Positions 15,468 to 25,743 of a stretch of 64,000 bases of DNA are shown piece by piece; the first letter of the stretch is position 1, and every line of letters starts with the position of its first letter. The notes under the pieces are model-generated. The model saw nothing but the letters and a program-made list of their open reading frames with translations, was not told where the DNA came from and made no database searches. This stretch comes from an uncultured Lachnospiraceae bacterium (lineage in GTDB: Bacteria > Bacillota > Clostridia > Lachnospirales > Lachnospiraceae), in NCBI GenBank assembly GCA_947626775.1, contig CANQTL010000015.1, positions 1 through 64,000 of the forward strand. The letters are read 5' to 3'. Both the position numbers and the translations under genes were made by a program.

Positions 15468-18400
15468 TCAGACCACCCTGACATTCTCCGTTCCGTAGAG
15501 TCTCCCCAGCTGTCCGATCAGTTCCTCCCCGGCGTCCACCCGCCAGTTGGCCGGCATGGGATACTTGGAGCGCGGGTTTTCCACATAGATGATCACGTTG
15601 TCCCTGCCCTCGGACTCCCGCAGGGCGTCCTGCAATTCTTCCCTGTGAGCCTCATAGTCCGCCATCGTAGGGAATTTGATCCACAGCTTACGCGGCATAT
15701 CCTCGAAGAACGTGATCTGCTCGCAGATCAGCTTGCCGTCCTTCTCCTCCTCCGCGTTGACGCGTCCCCTGACGAACACCTTGCTGTCCTCCGCCACCCT
15801 GCTGCCGTACCGCTCGTACTGCGACGGGAAGACGATCACCTCCACCGTGCCGACCAGATCCTCGACCTGCAGATAGGCCATCACCTTTTCGCTCTTCGTA
15901 TACTTGATCCTCTTGTCCGTGACGATACCGCCGATCGTGACCGTGCTTCCGTCGACCGCCGCAATCTCTCCGCTCTCGTCGTCGAGCGCAAAATCAGCCG
16001 TCGTGTTGGTGATATTCTTCTTCCAGAACTCCTGGTATTCCTCCAGCGGATGCCCGCTGACATAGATGCCGAGCACTTCCTTCTCGAAGGCCAGCTTCAT
16101 CTCCTTGGAGTACTCGCCCACATCCGGCAGCCTGACGTCGAAGTTTTCCTTCTGCTCCTCGGACACGATATCGAACAGGGACAGCTGGCCCGTCATATTG
16201 TTTTTCCTGTCCTGCTGAACGCTGTCCATGATCTGGATATACACGCTCATGTACTGTTTGCGCGTGCCTCCCAGGCTGTCCAACGCCCCCGCCTTGATGA
16301 AATGCTCCACGGCGCGCTTGTTCACATCCCTGTCCGCGACGCGGGTGAGAAAATCCTGCAGATTGGTAAACGGGCCGCGCGCGCTCCGCTCCTCCACCAC
16401 CGCGTCGATAGCCGGCCTGCCGACGCTCTTGATGGCGGTCAAGGCATAGCGGATCTGTCTGCCCGAGACGGAGAAGCCGCTCTCCCCCTCGTTGATGTCG
16501 GGCGGCAGAATCTCGATCCCCATGCTGCGGCACGTCATGATGTACTCCGACACCTTCGCCGGATTGTCGATCACCGAAGTCAGAAGCGCGGCCATGAACT
16601 CCACGGGATAATAGTATTTCAGCCAGGCGGTCTGGTAGGCGACCACCGCGTAGCAGGCCGCATGGGACTTATTGAAAGCGTACTTGGCAAAATCCATCAT
16701 CGTGTCGTAGATATGACTCGCCACCGCCGCGTCGATGCCCTTCGCCACGCATCCCGGCACGCCCTCCTCGGGATTGCCGTAGATGAAATTCTTTCTCTCC
16801 TGTTCCATCACATACTGTTTCTTCTTGCTCATGGCGCGGCGTACCAGGTCGCTGCGCCCCATCGTGTAACCGCCCAGATCCCGGACAATCTGCATCACCT
16901 GTTCCTGATAGACGATACAGCCGTAGGTCGGAGCCAGAATCGGTTCGAGCTGCGGACAGTCATAGGTGACGGCGGCGGGATCGTTTTTGCCCTTGATATA
17001 TTTGGGAATAAAATCCATCGGCCCCGGACGGTAGAGAGAGATGCCGGCGATGATATCCTCCAGACTCTGCGGCTTCAGCTCTTTCATAAAGTTTTTCATT
17101 CCACCGCTTTCCAGCTGGAACACGCCGTCCGTCCTGCCCGTTCCGATAGAGGCAAGAACCGCCGGATCATTGTAATCTATGCGGTCGATATCGATCTCGA
17201 CGCCCGCGCTCTTCTGCGCCAGCTGCACCGCTTTCTGGATCACGGTGAGCGTCCGAAGTCCCAGAAAGTCCATCTTCAGAAGACCCAGCTCCTCGATCGT
17301 CGTCATCGTAAACTGTGTTGTCACCGCATTGTCCACGCCGCGTGAGAGCGGCACGAAATTTTCCGCCGCGTCCGGACAGATCACAACCCCTGCCGCATGG
17401 GTGGAAGTATGCCGCGGCAGTCCTTCCAGACGCTTGCTCATATCGATCAGCGTGCGCATCTGTTCGTCCTCGGCGTACATCCTGCGAAGCTCCGGATTGA
17501 CCTCGAGAGCCCTGTCGATGGTGATGTTCAGCTCGTTCGGTATCATCTTGGCGATGGCGTCCACATAGGCGTAAGGCAGATCCATCACACGCCCCACGTC
17601 CCGGATCACTCCCTTGGCCGCCATCGTGCCGAAGGTTACGATCTGCACTACCCGGTCGCTGCCGTACTTGCGGTTGACATGGTCGATGACCTCCTGCCGC
17701 CGCTCGAAACAGAAGTCCACGTCGATATCCGGCATGGACACACGCTCGGGATTCAGAAACCGCTCAAAGAGCAGATTGTATTTGATCGGATCGATATTCG
17801 TGATCTTCAGGCAGTAAGAGACGATACTGCCCGCCGCCGAACCTCGCCCCGGCCCCACGGCGATGCCGTTCTCCCGGCAATAGTTGATGTAGTCCCACAC
17901 GATCAGGAAATAGTCCACGAATCCCATGTCGTGGATGATGCCAAGCTCATAGGCAAGGCGCTTCTGCAGAGCGCCGTCGTCGTCAGGATAGCGCTCGGCC
18001 ATGCCGTCCTGGCAGAGCTTGTTCAGATAGGTCCAGGAATCATACCCTTCGGGCACCTCATAGCGCGGCACTTTGTACTTGCCGAATTCGATCTCCACAT
18101 GGCATCTGTCAGCGATGCGCTGGGTGTTCTCCACCGCCTCCCAGGCATAGGGGAACAGTCCCTTCATCTCCTCCTCGCTCTTCACGTAATACTGGCCGCC
18201 CTCATAGCGCATACGATCCTCATCCGCCAGTTTCCTGCCGGTCTGCAGACAGAGCAGAATATCGTGGGGCTGCGCGTCTTCCGCGTAGGTATAGTGCACG
18301 TCGTTGGTCGCCACGAGAGGGATGTCCAGCTCCCTGCTCATATTCAGAAGCGCCGCGTTGACCGTCCGCTGTTCCGGGATCCCATGATCCTGTAATTCCA

Positions 18401-18917
18401 GGTAGAAATTACCCTTGCCAAAACAGTCCTCGTACTTCTTCGCAACCTTCTTCGCCTCGTCGATCAGGCCTTTCTGGATATAGCGCTGCACCTCCCCCGC
18501 GAGACAGGCTGACAGGGCGATCAGACCCTCGTGAAATTCCTGCAGGATCTCCATATCCACCCGGGGACGGTAGTAATACCCTTCCGTAAAACCGCGGCTC
18601 ACAATCTTCATCAGATTGGCATAGCCCGTATTGTTCTCCGCCAGGAGCACCAGGTGATAATACCGGTCCTCTCCGCCCGTCAGCTCCCTGTCGAAGCGGG
18701 ATCTGGGCGCCACGTAGACCTCGCAGCCGATGATCGGATTGACGCCCGCGGCGGTCGCCTCCTTATAGAAGTCGATAACGCCGTACATCACGCCGTGATC
18801 GGTGATCGCCGCGCTGTTCATGCCGAGTTCCTTCACACGCTTGACATACTCCTTAATTTTGTTGGAACCGTCCAGCAGGCTGTACTCCGTGTGGACATGC
18901 AAATGTGCAAAAGCCAT
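15468..18917 (-). CDS. dnaE: DNA polymerase III alpha subunit, DnaE type
   Basis: A 1149-residue replicative polymerase subunit. The N-terminal PHP domain (HLHVHTEYSLLDG at 5-17, AAITDHGVMYG) precedes the C-family polymerase core, with GPGRGSAAGSIVSYCL (355-370) and the catalytic PDIDVDF (396-402). The finger region has YQEQVMQIVRDLGGYTMGRSD, and the tail carries a helix-hairpin-helix and an OB fold (VTIGGIVTDKRIKYTKSEKVMAYLQVED). No proofreading exonuclease insert is present, so it is DnaE rather than PolC. Its start follows the upstream glycosyltransferase stop by nine bases. Confidence 0.96.
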   Translation of the reverse strand: MAFAHLHVHTEYSLLDGSNKIKEYVKRVKELGMNSAAITDHGVMYGVIDFYKEATAAGVNPIIGCEVYVAPRSRFDRELTGGEDRYYHLVLLAENNTGYANLMKIVSRGFTEGYYYRPRVDMEILQEFHEGLIALSACLAGEVQRYIQKGLIDEAKKVAKKYEDCFGKGNFYLELQDHGIPEQRTVNAALLNMSRELDIPLVATNDVHYTYAEDAQPHDILLCLQTGRKLADEDRMRYEGGQYYVKSEEEMKGLFPYAWEAVENTQRIADRCHVEIEFGKYKVPRYEVPEGYDSWTYLNKLCQDGMAERYPDDDGALQKRLAYELGIIHDMGFVDYFLIVWDYINYCRENGIAVGPGRGSAAGSIVSYCLKITNIDPIKYNLLFERFLNPERVSMPDIDVDFCFERRQEVIDHVNRKYGSDRVVQIVTFGTMAAKGVIRDVGRVMDLPYAYVDAIAKMIPNELNITIDRALEVNPELRRMYAEDEQMRTLIDMSKRLEGLPRHTSTHAAGVVICPDAAENFVPLSRGVDNAVTTQFTMTTIEELGLLKMDFLGLRTLTVIQKAVQLAQKSAGVEIDIDRIDYNDPAVLASIGTGRTDGVFQLESGGMKNFMKELKPQSLEDIIAGISLYRPGPMDFIPKYIKGKNDPAAVTYDCPQLEPILAPTYGCIVYQEQVMQIVRDLGGYTMGRSDLVRRAMSKKKQYVMEQERKNFIYGNPEEGVPGCVAKGIDAAVASHIYDTMMDFAKYAFNKSHAACYAVVAYQTAWLKYYYPVEFMAALLTSVIDNPAKVSEYIMTCRSMGIEILPPDINEGESGFSVSGRQIRYALTAIKSVGRPAIDAVVEERSARGPFTNLQDFLTRVADRDVNKRAVEHFIKAGALDSLGGTRKQYMSVYIQIMDSVQQDRKNNMTGQLSLFDIVSEEQKENFDVRLPDVGEYSKEMKLAFEKEVLGIYVSGHPLEEYQEFWKKNITNTTADFALDDESGEIAAVDGSTVTIGGIVTDKRIKYTKSEKVMAYLQVEDLVGTVEVIVFPSQYERYGSRVAEDSKVFVRGRVNAEEEKDGKLICEQITFFEDMPRKLWIKFPTMADYEAHREELQDALRESEGRDNVIIYVENPRSKYPMPANWRVDAGEELIGQLGRLYGTENVRVV

Positions 18918-18926
18918 TGTTCTTAC

Positions 18927-21041
18927 CTATTTTCTCTCATCGGTAAACGACCAGCCCTCCCGCTTCGCCTTCCGCAGAAGCGCCCTGGGATCGTCGTCGT
19001 TCAGCGTCATAATCGTTATATGCATCCTGTCTATCATCTCGCGCACATAGCGGTTGGCATAGCCGGGCCGCGCCACCTTCCCGCGCAGAGTCCGCAGCTT
19101 TTCCAACTGCTCCAGCGCCGGGAAGTCCTCATTTCTCAGATAACGCTCGATACAGTCGTTGACCGCCGCGGAATAGAAATAGATCATCTCATACTCCAGC
19201 ACCATGCGCACCTGTTCATAATTCGGAAGAGCGTGCATCCGCTCATAGACGGCTTCCAGCGCCGCATACATGCACTCCGCATACTCCCGCGTCTTGATCT
19301 TGGAGAGCCCGCTTCCGGAATCGTTGTAGCGGTACACCACCTCGTTCACGTTTCCGATACTGCGCGCCGTGACCACCAGAAAATTCCAGAAATCCGCGTC
19401 CTCCATCATCGCCACATGCTCCCGGAACCGAAGATGGTACCGCTCGATCAGCTCCCGCCGCACCAGCTTGCTCCACAGATAGCCGCCGGCTATGATCAGC
19501 CCCGCCCGCTTCTCGCTGTCGAGTTCGCCCGTATATCTGTCGTTCGTGACCAGTCTGGACTCCTGGTGCTCCATATCCAGGTAGCCGCCGTCCACGAGAT
19601 CATAATCGCCCTCTTTGGCCTTCGCGTACAGCTTCTCGTACATCCTCGTGTCGGGAATGTCATCACAGTCCACGAATCCGATATACTCGCCGGTCGCCAG
19701 ATCGAGCCCCAGATTTCTCGCGCCGCCCGCCCTGCGGTTCTCCGGGGAGGCGATCACCCGCACTTTGTCCGGATACTGCCGCTGGCACTCATACAGGACC
19801 GCGAGACTGTGATCCGTAGAACAGTCGTCGATAAAAATAATCTCGATCTCCTCCAGAGTCTGGTGCACCAGGTTGCCGATACAGCCCGCAAAGTGCTTCT
19901 CGCCGTTGTAGACCGGAACGATGACCGAAACCTTCCTGGGCGGCTTCCCCTCGTTCAGGTACTCATACAGCGAGAGCGTCCCCTGCACGTCCCGCTCTAT
20001 GACGTCGAGCGCCGTGTCCGATACCGGATGTGCCGCGAAGTAATCCGCCGCCGCGGCGCGCACCTTTTTGCCGCCATACTGCCGCACGAGCTCTCTCGTA
20101 TGCCTGTAATGCTCGATCAGGGCGGGCAGACCGGCGCCGAGAGAAAGGAGTCCGCCCGCCGTTACGCCGGCCTTTTCTTCCTCCCGCATAATATAGAGCA
20201 GCAATTCTATCACCGGAATCTCCTGCCGGATATCCGACATGGCGTCACGGATATCGGGCCTTGCCTTTAAGTACCCGTAAAAGAGTTCCTTCGCCTGCGC
20301 GGCTTCTTTCGCCTCTATGAGTCTGGCAACCGCCTGCTTGAGTTCCGAAGTCTCCGCCTTCTCCGCGGTGATCGCGACTCTGCCCTCCCTGATCCGAAGT
20401 CCCCGCGCCCGCGCCCAGACACAGAGCAGCATGGCGGAGAGCACGCGGTACACTCTGCGGTGATACAAGTCATAGCGCTCCACATTGATCTTGTCGGACG
20501 CCTCCGCAAGCACATTAAAAAGCCACTCGCAGTACGCGTCAAACACCTCTCTGCGGGCCGCCATCAGATTGCCGTAACAGCATTTTGTGTCGCCAAGCAT
20601 CTCGCAGTACGCATCATAGTCCTCGGGATAAAGGGCGCGGACCGCCTCCCCGACCGCGTCGAGATCCCGCGGATCGTACTCTCTCGCAAAATGTTCTCTG
20701 TTCGTCTCTCCATAGGAGAGCAGATCGGACGTCATGAGATCGCAGTCCGCCAGCGCCGCCTCATACTCCGCGGCGCTCATGAGACCGCCGTTTTCCCCGA
20801 TAAAAAATCTGCGGTAATGGCAGAGGCCGACAATATCCGCCTCCTTCTCGTTGCGCCATACCCAGTACAGACCGGTCAGCTCGCCGTAGTAAGGATTCAG
20901 ATCCGAGATGTGCTCCCCCGTGTTGTCCCCCGCATAGCCCAGATCCTGTGAAAGCTCCCGCCCCACATGCAGCGGGATGTAGACCGGATTCTTAGGTACG
21001 CCAAACGGCCTGTGCGCCATCGTATATATCTTCACGCTCAT
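18927..21041 (-). CDS. DUF4422 - family 2 glycosyltransferase fusion
   Basis: A 704-residue cytoplasmic protein with two glycosyltransferase-like parts. Residues 1 to about 230 (VKIYTMAHRPFGVP..., ISDLNPYYGELTGLYWVWRN, VGLCHYRRFF) match the DUF4422 domain found in capsule and exopolysaccharide loci. Residues from about 375 to 620 are a GT-A family 2 domain (SVIVPVYNGEKHFAGCIGNL, IIFIDDCSTDHS, GGARNLGLDLATGEYIGFVDCDD) with the DxD motif. The middle is helical. The start at 21041 has AGGAG ten bases upstream. The sugar donor and acceptor are unknown. It lies just upstream of dnaE, away from any polysaccharide cluster. Confidence 0.85.
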   Translation of the reverse strand: MSVKIYTMAHRPFGVPKNPVYIPLHVGRELSQDLGYAGDNTGEHISDLNPYYGELTGLYWVWRNEKEADIVGLCHYRRFFIGENGGLMSAAEYEAALADCDLMTSDLLSYGETNREHFAREYDPRDLDAVGEAVRALYPEDYDAYCEMLGDTKCCYGNLMAARREVFDAYCEWLFNVLAEASDKINVERYDLYHRRVYRVLSAMLLCVWARARGLRIREGRVAITAEKAETSELKQAVARLIEAKEAAQAKELFYGYLKARPDIRDAMSDIRQEIPVIELLLYIMREEEKAGVTAGGLLSLGAGLPALIEHYRHTRELVRQYGGKKVRAAAADYFAAHPVSDTALDVIERDVQGTLSLYEYLNEGKPPRKVSVIVPVYNGEKHFAGCIGNLVHQTLEEIEIIFIDDCSTDHSLAVLYECQRQYPDKVRVIASPENRRAGGARNLGLDLATGEYIGFVDCDDIPDTRMYEKLYAKAKEGDYDLVDGGYLDMEHQESRLVTNDRYTGELDSEKRAGLIIAGGYLWSKLVRRELIERYHLRFREHVAMMEDADFWNFLVVTARSIGNVNEVVYRYNDSGSGLSKIKTREYAECMYAALEAVYERMHALPNYEQVRMVLEYEMIYFYSAAVNDCIERYLRNEDFPALEQLEKLRTLRGKVARPGYANRYVREMIDRMHITIMTLNDDDPRALLRKAKREGWSFTDERK

Positions 21042-21211
21042 AAACTTCGCTCTCCTGCTGTCGCGACACGCTTCTTTTCCGACAGAAATATTATAATAAT
21101 TTTTCCCTTTTTGCGCAAGAGAGCGCGGGCGCCTCCCCATATGCAGAGAGGGAGGCGGCGTCTGCCGTCTCCCTCCGTATCGCATCCTGTTTCAATCGTG
21201 CGTCCGCGTCC

Positions 21212-22399
21212 CTACAGATACTTCTTCAGCGCCTCCGCCTTGTCGGTCTTCTCCCATGGAAGATCCAGATCGTCGCGGCCGAAATGTCCGTACGCCGCCG
21301 TCTGCCTGTAAATCGGACGGCGCAGATCAAGCATTTTGATGATGCCCGCCGGGCGCAGATCAAAGTTGTCGCGGATGATTTCGTCCAGTTTCTCGTCAGA
21401 TACCTTACCCGTTCCGAAAGTATCCACCATCACGGAGGTAGGCTGCGCTACGCCGATCGCGTAGGAAAGCTGGATCTCGCACTTGTCCGCAAGCCCTGCC
21501 GCCACGATATTCTTTGCCACATAGCGCGCCGCGTATGCCGCGGAGCGGTCAACCTTGGTGCAGTCCTTGCCGGAAAACGCGCCGCCGCCGTGACGCGCAT
21601 AGCCGCCGTAGGTGTCCACGATAATCTTGCGCCCTGTCAGGCCCGCATCGCCGTGCGGTCCGCCGATGACGAAACGGCCCGTGGGATTGATGAAGGATTT
21701 CGTGTTGTCGTCGATCAGCTCTTTGGGAAGCACCGGATCAAACACATATTTTTTGATATCCGTATGGATCTGCTCCTGCGTCACATCGGGATCGTGCTGC
21801 GTGGAGAGGACAACCGCCTCCAGGCGCACGGGCCTTCCGTTCTCGTCATACTCTACGGACACCTGGCTCTTGCCGTCCGGGCGAAGATATTTCAGCGTGC
21901 CGTCCTTGCGCACCCTGGTAAGCTGCCGCGCCAGCTTGTGGGCCAGCGAGATCGGATAGGGCATATACTCCGGCGTCTCGTTGGTGGCATAGCCGAACAT
22001 CATACCCTGGTCGCCCGCGCCGATCGCTTCGATCTCCGCGTCCGACATCTTGTTCTCCTTGGCCTCCAGCGCCTTGTCAACGCCCATCGCGATATCCGCG
22101 GACTGCTCGTCGATCGCCACGAACACCGCACAGGTATTGCCGTCAAAGCCGTACTCGGACTTGGTATAGCCGATCTCTTTCACGGTATCGCGCACGATCT
22201 TCTGAATATCTACATACGCGTTCGTGGTGATCTCGCCCGTCACAAGCGCGAAACCGGTGCAGACCGCCGTCTCGCATGCGACACGGCTCATCGGATCCTT
22301 CTCCATGCAGGCGTCCAGAATCGCGTCCGAGATCGCGTCGCAGACTTTATCGGGATGCCCTTCCGTCACTGATTCTGAGGTAAATAATCTCTTTTCCAT
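21212..22399 (-). CDS. metK: S-adenosylmethionine synthetase
   Basis: A 395-residue enzyme making SAM from methionine and ATP. Family signatures seen: [23 protein letters not shown] at the start (His and Asp for ATP and magnesium), [12 protein letters not shown], the flexible loop region, and [21 protein letters not shown] with [19 protein letters not shown]. The gene is preceded by a SAM-I riboswitch and terminator (22434-22592), so its own product represses it. Confidence 0.97.
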   Translation of the reverse strand: MEKRLFTSESVTEGHPDKVCDAISDAILDACMEKDPMSRVACETAVCTGFALVTGEITTNAYVDIQKIVRDTVKEIGYTKSEYGFDGNTCAVFVAIDEQSADIAMGVDKALEAKENKMSDAEIEAIGAGDQGMMFGYATNETPEYMPYPISLAHKLARQLTRVRKDGTLKYLRPDGKSQVSVEYDENGRPVRLEAVVLSTQHDPDVTQEQIHTDIKKYVFDPVLPKELIDDNTKSFINPTGRFVIGGPHGDAGLTGRKIIVDTYGGYARHGGGAFSGKDCTKVDRSAAYAARYVAKNIVAAGLADKCEIQLSYAIGVAQPTSVMVDTFGTGKVSDEKLDEIIRDNFDLRPAGIIKMLDLRRPIYRQTAAYGHFGRDDLDLPWEKTDKAEALKKYL

Positions 22400-22433
22400 C
22401 TTGATTCTCCTTTATGTATATTTGCATTAACAA

Positions 22434-22460
22434 AGGTCCGCTTATCGGATAAGCGGACCT
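22434..22460 (-). terminator. metK: Riboswitch-controlled terminator of metK
   Basis: AGGTCCGCTTATC and GATAAGCGGACCT form a 13-bp stem, followed on the minus strand by a short interrupted T run (TTTGTT). It lies between the aptamer and the metK ribosome site. Confidence 0.8.
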
Positions 22461-22592
22461 GACAGCCAAGATCAAATCCTCTTATTGTTCGAGCTGCCTT
22501 ACGGCAGATTTTCGCTCAGGTTGGCACCTTCCGTCACCGGGGTTGCCGTGGCTTCACAGATCCTATGTATCTCCACCACTCTGAATAAGAGA
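22434..22592 (-). promoter_or_regulatory. SAM-I (S-box) riboswitch upstream of metK
   Basis: On the minus strand the leader reads CTCTTATTCAGAGTGGTGGA, then GTGAAGCCACGGCAACC, then GGTGCCAACCTGAGCG, and closes with CAATAAGAGG. P1 (CTTATT with AATAAG) and the conserved GAAGCC/GGTGCCAA segments are the hallmark of the SAM-I aptamer, spanning about 22479-22592. A terminator at 22434-22460 forms the expression platform: SAM binding should favour it and turn metK off. Confidence 0.95.
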
Positions 22593-22627
22593 AAACTCAC
22601 AGTATGCAATTCCTATATCTGTACTAT

Positions 22628-22656
22628 AAAATACACCAGCATGCCGCCCGTGTCAA
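22628..22656 (-). promoter_or_regulatory. Promoter of the metK riboswitch leader
   Basis: On the minus strand a perfect TTGACA (22656-22651) and TATTTT (22633-22628) are separated by 17 bases, just upstream of the aptamer and just after the murA stop codon. Confidence 0.65.
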
Positions 22657-22672
22657 CAGGTTTTTTCAACCG

Positions 22673-23965
22673 TCAGCCGACTTTCAGCCGGAACTTCTGC
22701 AGATCGCGCTCCGCGGTGATAACGTCGATCTGCGCGCCAAGACCCTGCAGCTTCAGATGGAAATCCTCGTAACCGCGCTCGATATACCTGATATCGTCCA
22801 CGACGGTGATCCCCTCCGCAGCCAGACCGGCGATGACCAGCGCCGCGCCCGCCCGCAGATCGGGGGCCGTGATGCTCGCCCCGGTGTACTGCCTCACGCC
22901 GTCTATGATCGCCGTGTTGCCCTCCACCTTGATATTCGCACCCATGCGGGTCAGTTCGTCCACGTATTTGAATCGATTCTCGAAAATGCTCTCCGTCACA
23001 ATGCTCGTCCCCGCCGACAGTCCCAGCGCAACGGTGATCTGCGGCTGCATATCCGTGGGAAATCCCGGGTAGGGCAGGGTCTTGACGTGGGTGTGGCCCA
23101 GCGGTTTGGAGGCAACCACGCGGACGGCGTCATCCGACTCCTCCACCTCGCAGCCAATCTCCAGAAGTTTCGCGCTGATGGATTCCAGATGTTTCGGAAT
23201 GACGTTTTTGACGGTCACATCGCCTTTCGTCACCGCCGCGGCAAACATGAATGTACCCGCCTCAATCTGGTCGGGGATAATGCCGTACTCTGTTCCGTGC
23301 AGCTTCGGCACGCCCTTGATCCTGATCACATCCGTACCCGCGCCCTTGATATTGGCGCCCATGCTGTTTAAAAAGTTCGCAAGATCTACGACATGCGGCT
23401 CCTTCGCCGCGTTCTCGATCACGGTCTGACCCTCCGCCATCACGGCGGCCATCATCACATTCATTGTCGCGCCCACTGTGACCACATCCATATAGATATG
23501 GTTCCCCCTGAGCCGTTCCGCCTCCGTGATAATCAGGCCGTGCTCGATCCGGACATTTGCGCCCAGCGCGCGAAAGCCTTTGATGTGCTGATCAATCGGG
23601 CGGAGTCCGATGTTGCAGCCGCCCGGCAGCGCCACCTCCGCCTTTTTATATTTGCCGAGCAGCGCGCCCAGCAGATAGTAAGAAGCTCTGATCTTCTTGA
23701 TATAATCGTCCTCGATCACCACGTCGTAGATCTGAGACGCGTTGATCCTGACCGTATGTCTGTCCGGCCTGCCGACAACGACGCCGATGCTCTCCATCGC
23801 CTGCATCAGCACATTCGTGTCCCTGACGTCAGGTATATTTTCTATCACAACAGTGTCGTCCGTCATGATGGCGGCCGCAAGAATGGCAAGCGCCGCATTC
23901 TTGGCGCCGCCAATCTCCACTTCGCCGACTAACGGATTTCCACCTTTAATCGCGTATTGTTCCAT
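22673..23965 (-). CDS. murA: UDP-N-acetylglucosamine 1-carboxyvinyltransferase
   Basis: A 430-residue enzyme that transfers enolpyruvate to UDP-GlcNAc, the first committed step of peptidoglycan synthesis. The catalytic Cys is present in LPGGCNIGLRPID (Cys at 117), so a fosfomycin-sensitive form is expected. Other family segments are GGAKNAALAILAA near the start, VTVGATMNVMMAAV, PDQIEAGTF and YPGFPTDMQPQ. It has its own promoter (24032-24059), and metK follows on the same strand with its own regulated promoter. Clostridia often carry two murA copies; only one is in view. Confidence 0.95.
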   Translation of the reverse strand: MEQYAIKGGNPLVGEVEIGGAKNAALAILAAAIMTDDTVVIENIPDVRDTNVLMQAMESIGVVVGRPDRHTVRINASQIYDVVIEDDYIKKIRASYYLLGALLGKYKKAEVALPGGCNIGLRPIDQHIKGFRALGANVRIEHGLIITEAERLRGNHIYMDVVTVGATMNVMMAAVMAEGQTVIENAAKEPHVVDLANFLNSMGANIKGAGTDVIRIKGVPKLHGTEYGIIPDQIEAGTFMFAAAVTKGDVTVKNVIPKHLESISAKLLEIGCEVEESDDAVRVVASKPLGHTHVKTLPYPGFPTDMQPQITVALGLSAGTSIVTESIFENRFKYVDELTRMGANIKVEGNTAIIDGVRQYTGASITAPDLRAGAALVIAGLAAEGITVVDDIRYIERGYEDFHLKLQGLGAQIDVITAERDLQKFRLKVG

Positions 23966-24031
23966 AATGTTCCCCTATATGATAAACGAATCAAATTCAG
24001 ATATTGGCAAAGCCATAAATAATTATCTTAC

Positions 24032-24059
24032 AGTATACCATATTTTACATATTTGTAAA
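24032..24059 (-). promoter_or_regulatory. Promoter of murA
   Basis: On the minus strand TTTACA (24059-24054), a 16-base spacer and TATACT (24037-24032), about 65 bases before the murA start codon. Confidence 0.65.
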
Positions 24060-24067
24060 TGGAAAAC

Positions 24068-25654
24068 TTAATTCAGGTAGTTGAGCGGATTTACCTGTAC
24101 GCCGTTTATCAGGATCTCAAAGTGCACATGCGGCCCCGTGCTCACGCCCGTATTGCCGCTGAGCGCAATCTTCTGTCCCTGACTTACGGTCTGTCCCGGC
24201 GACACGAGCACCTTGCTCAGATGTCCGTACCGTGTCTGCCTGCCGTCCGCATGGTTGATGTAAACTACATACCCATAGCCGCTGCCCCAGCCCGCCTTGG
24301 CGACGGTTCCGGCAGAGGACGCCATGACCGCAGTGCCGACCGGAGTAGCCCAGTCGATTCCCTTGTGATAGGTGCTCGCGCCCTTGGTGGGCGCCTTGCG
24401 CCTGCCGAAACCGGACGACTGCCGGCCTCCCGAAATCGGCTTGATATAGGTGGGCGGAATCTTCGTGCCCCGCTCCACGACCTTCGCCACCGCCTCGTAA
24501 GTGATCTCCTCCTTCAGGATATCTCTCTCGACCTCTTCATTGTTGCGGTAGGAGACATTGGCCACCACCTTGCGGTGCCCTGCGGAAGGCTCCTGCAGCG
24601 TCTGTGTCTGCGTCGTGTACCAGTCGTCATTGTCCACGTAGACGACGTCCGCCTCATAGTCCTCCTCATAGTACACCTCTTCCGTGCGCTCCACGGACAG
24701 TTCCGGTTCCGGCACGGTGACGATCAGCTCGTCCCCCACACGGATCGTAGAATTTTCGTTCTCAATCGTCTCATTCATGGCGATCAGATCCGCCAGCGGG
24801 ATCTCGTTTTTCTCCGCGATCTGAGAGAGGGTATCTCCCGACACTACCTCGTAGATCTGTTCCTTCTCCTTCTCCTTGGTCACTTCCTCGATCGCCTCTT
24901 CAAGCGGAGTGATCTCATCGTCCTGAAGATAGGACTCCACCACCTCCACCGTGTCGCCAAACCCAAGCGACTTCAGGCCCAGCTCATAGTCTGAGAAATC
25001 TTTCTCGACGGCAGGCTCCACATCGGAGAACATCTCATCCAGCGCCGCGTCGATACCCGCACTGGTCATCGCCTCCGCCGCTTCCTCCTCCTTCTCCTGC
25101 TGCTCCGCCGCGGAGTGGATCTGCGTGGTCAGCACATTCAACTCGCGCTCCCCGTCGAGCACCAGGTCCACATAGTATTCGTGCCTGCTGTCATACTTGT
25201 TGATGGACGCCTGCAATAACGCCAGCACTTCCTCCGCGCTCGAGAGGTTGACGGTATACTCGTTGATTTTTACCGTATAGGAACGGTTCAGCGTCTCCTT
25301 AACGCTGTCCCGGAGCACAGAGGTCATACCCGCCGTCAGGTCGTCGTCGTCGTCCACCGCGCCCCAGAGCACTTCTCTGCCCTCGTAAGTCAGATCGCCG
25401 TCCGCCAGCACCAGCTCGTCACTCGTTCCCGCGAGCCGTCTGCGCGCCGCGATCAGACAATTTTCTGCCTGCCCGGCGTCCGCAACCGTCCCCACCCGCG
25501 TACCGTTCAAATACACCGTGAAGATATTGTCCCCGCTGCTCTCCAGCTTCTGATAAGAGGGGAACAACAGGATCCCGGCAAAAACTGCGGCCGCCGCAAC
25601 CTTAATATATGCAATTTTCAGTTTTTTATTATGCCGTACCGGCTTTTTCATCAT
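24068..25654 (-). CDS. M23 peptidase with LysM and G5 domains
   Basis: A 528-residue envelope protein. A basic N-terminus and one membrane helix (about residues 15-33) anchor it. A long acidic, partly helical region follows, then a LysM domain (YEVVSGDTLSQIAEKNEIPL), a G5 domain (EVERDILKEEITYEAVAKVV, ending in RGTK) and a C-terminal M23 metallopeptidase domain with HKGID and HVHFE, the zinc ligands. It should cut peptide cross-links in peptidoglycan or act as a regulator of such cutting. Divergent from the dinB-type gene. Confidence 0.92.
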   Translation of the reverse strand: MMKKPVRHNKKLKIAYIKVAAAAVFAGILLFPSYQKLESSGDNIFTVYLNGTRVGTVADAGQAENCLIAARRRLAGTSDELVLADGDLTYEGREVLWGAVDDDDDLTAGMTSVLRDSVKETLNRSYTVKINEYTVNLSSAEEVLALLQASINKYDSRHEYYVDLVLDGERELNVLTTQIHSAAEQQEKEEEAAEAMTSAGIDAALDEMFSDVEPAVEKDFSDYELGLKSLGFGDTVEVVESYLQDDEITPLEEAIEEVTKEKEKEQIYEVVSGDTLSQIAEKNEIPLADLIAMNETIENENSTIRVGDELIVTVPEPELSVERTEEVYYEEDYEADVVYVDNDDWYTTQTQTLQEPSAGHRKVVANVSYRNNEEVERDILKEEITYEAVAKVVERGTKIPPTYIKPISGGRQSSGFGRRKAPTKGASTYHKGIDWATPVGTAVMASSAGTVAKAGWGSGYGYVVYINHADGRQTRYGHLSKVLVSPGQTVSQGQKIALSGNTGVSTGPHVHFEILINGVQVNPLNYLN

Positions 25655-25731
25655 AAAACGCTCATCCCGTTTCGTAACAAAAATGTAACATTTTATATTC
25701 TATCAGTATTTCCTCAAAATGTAAAGTGATG

Positions 25732-25737
25732 TATAAT
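25732..25737 (+). promoter_or_regulatory. Candidate -10 element placing dinB on a leaderless transcript
   Basis: A perfect TATAAT ends six bases before the ATG at 25744, so transcription would begin at or next to the start codon. The -35 region is weak and no ribosome site is seen. Confidence 0.4.
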
Positions 25738-25743
25738 CCGTAT

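Noticed and set aside
15240..17345. 701-codon open frame on the plus strand opposite dnaE
   Set aside because: It is fully antisense to the unambiguous dnaE gene, has His/Arg/Leu-rich composition typical of antisense frames in GC-rich codons, and has no ribosome site.
18531..20270. 579-codon plus-strand frame opposite dnaE and the glycosyltransferase
   Set aside because: Same antisense artefact: it runs across two real genes and has no family resemblance.
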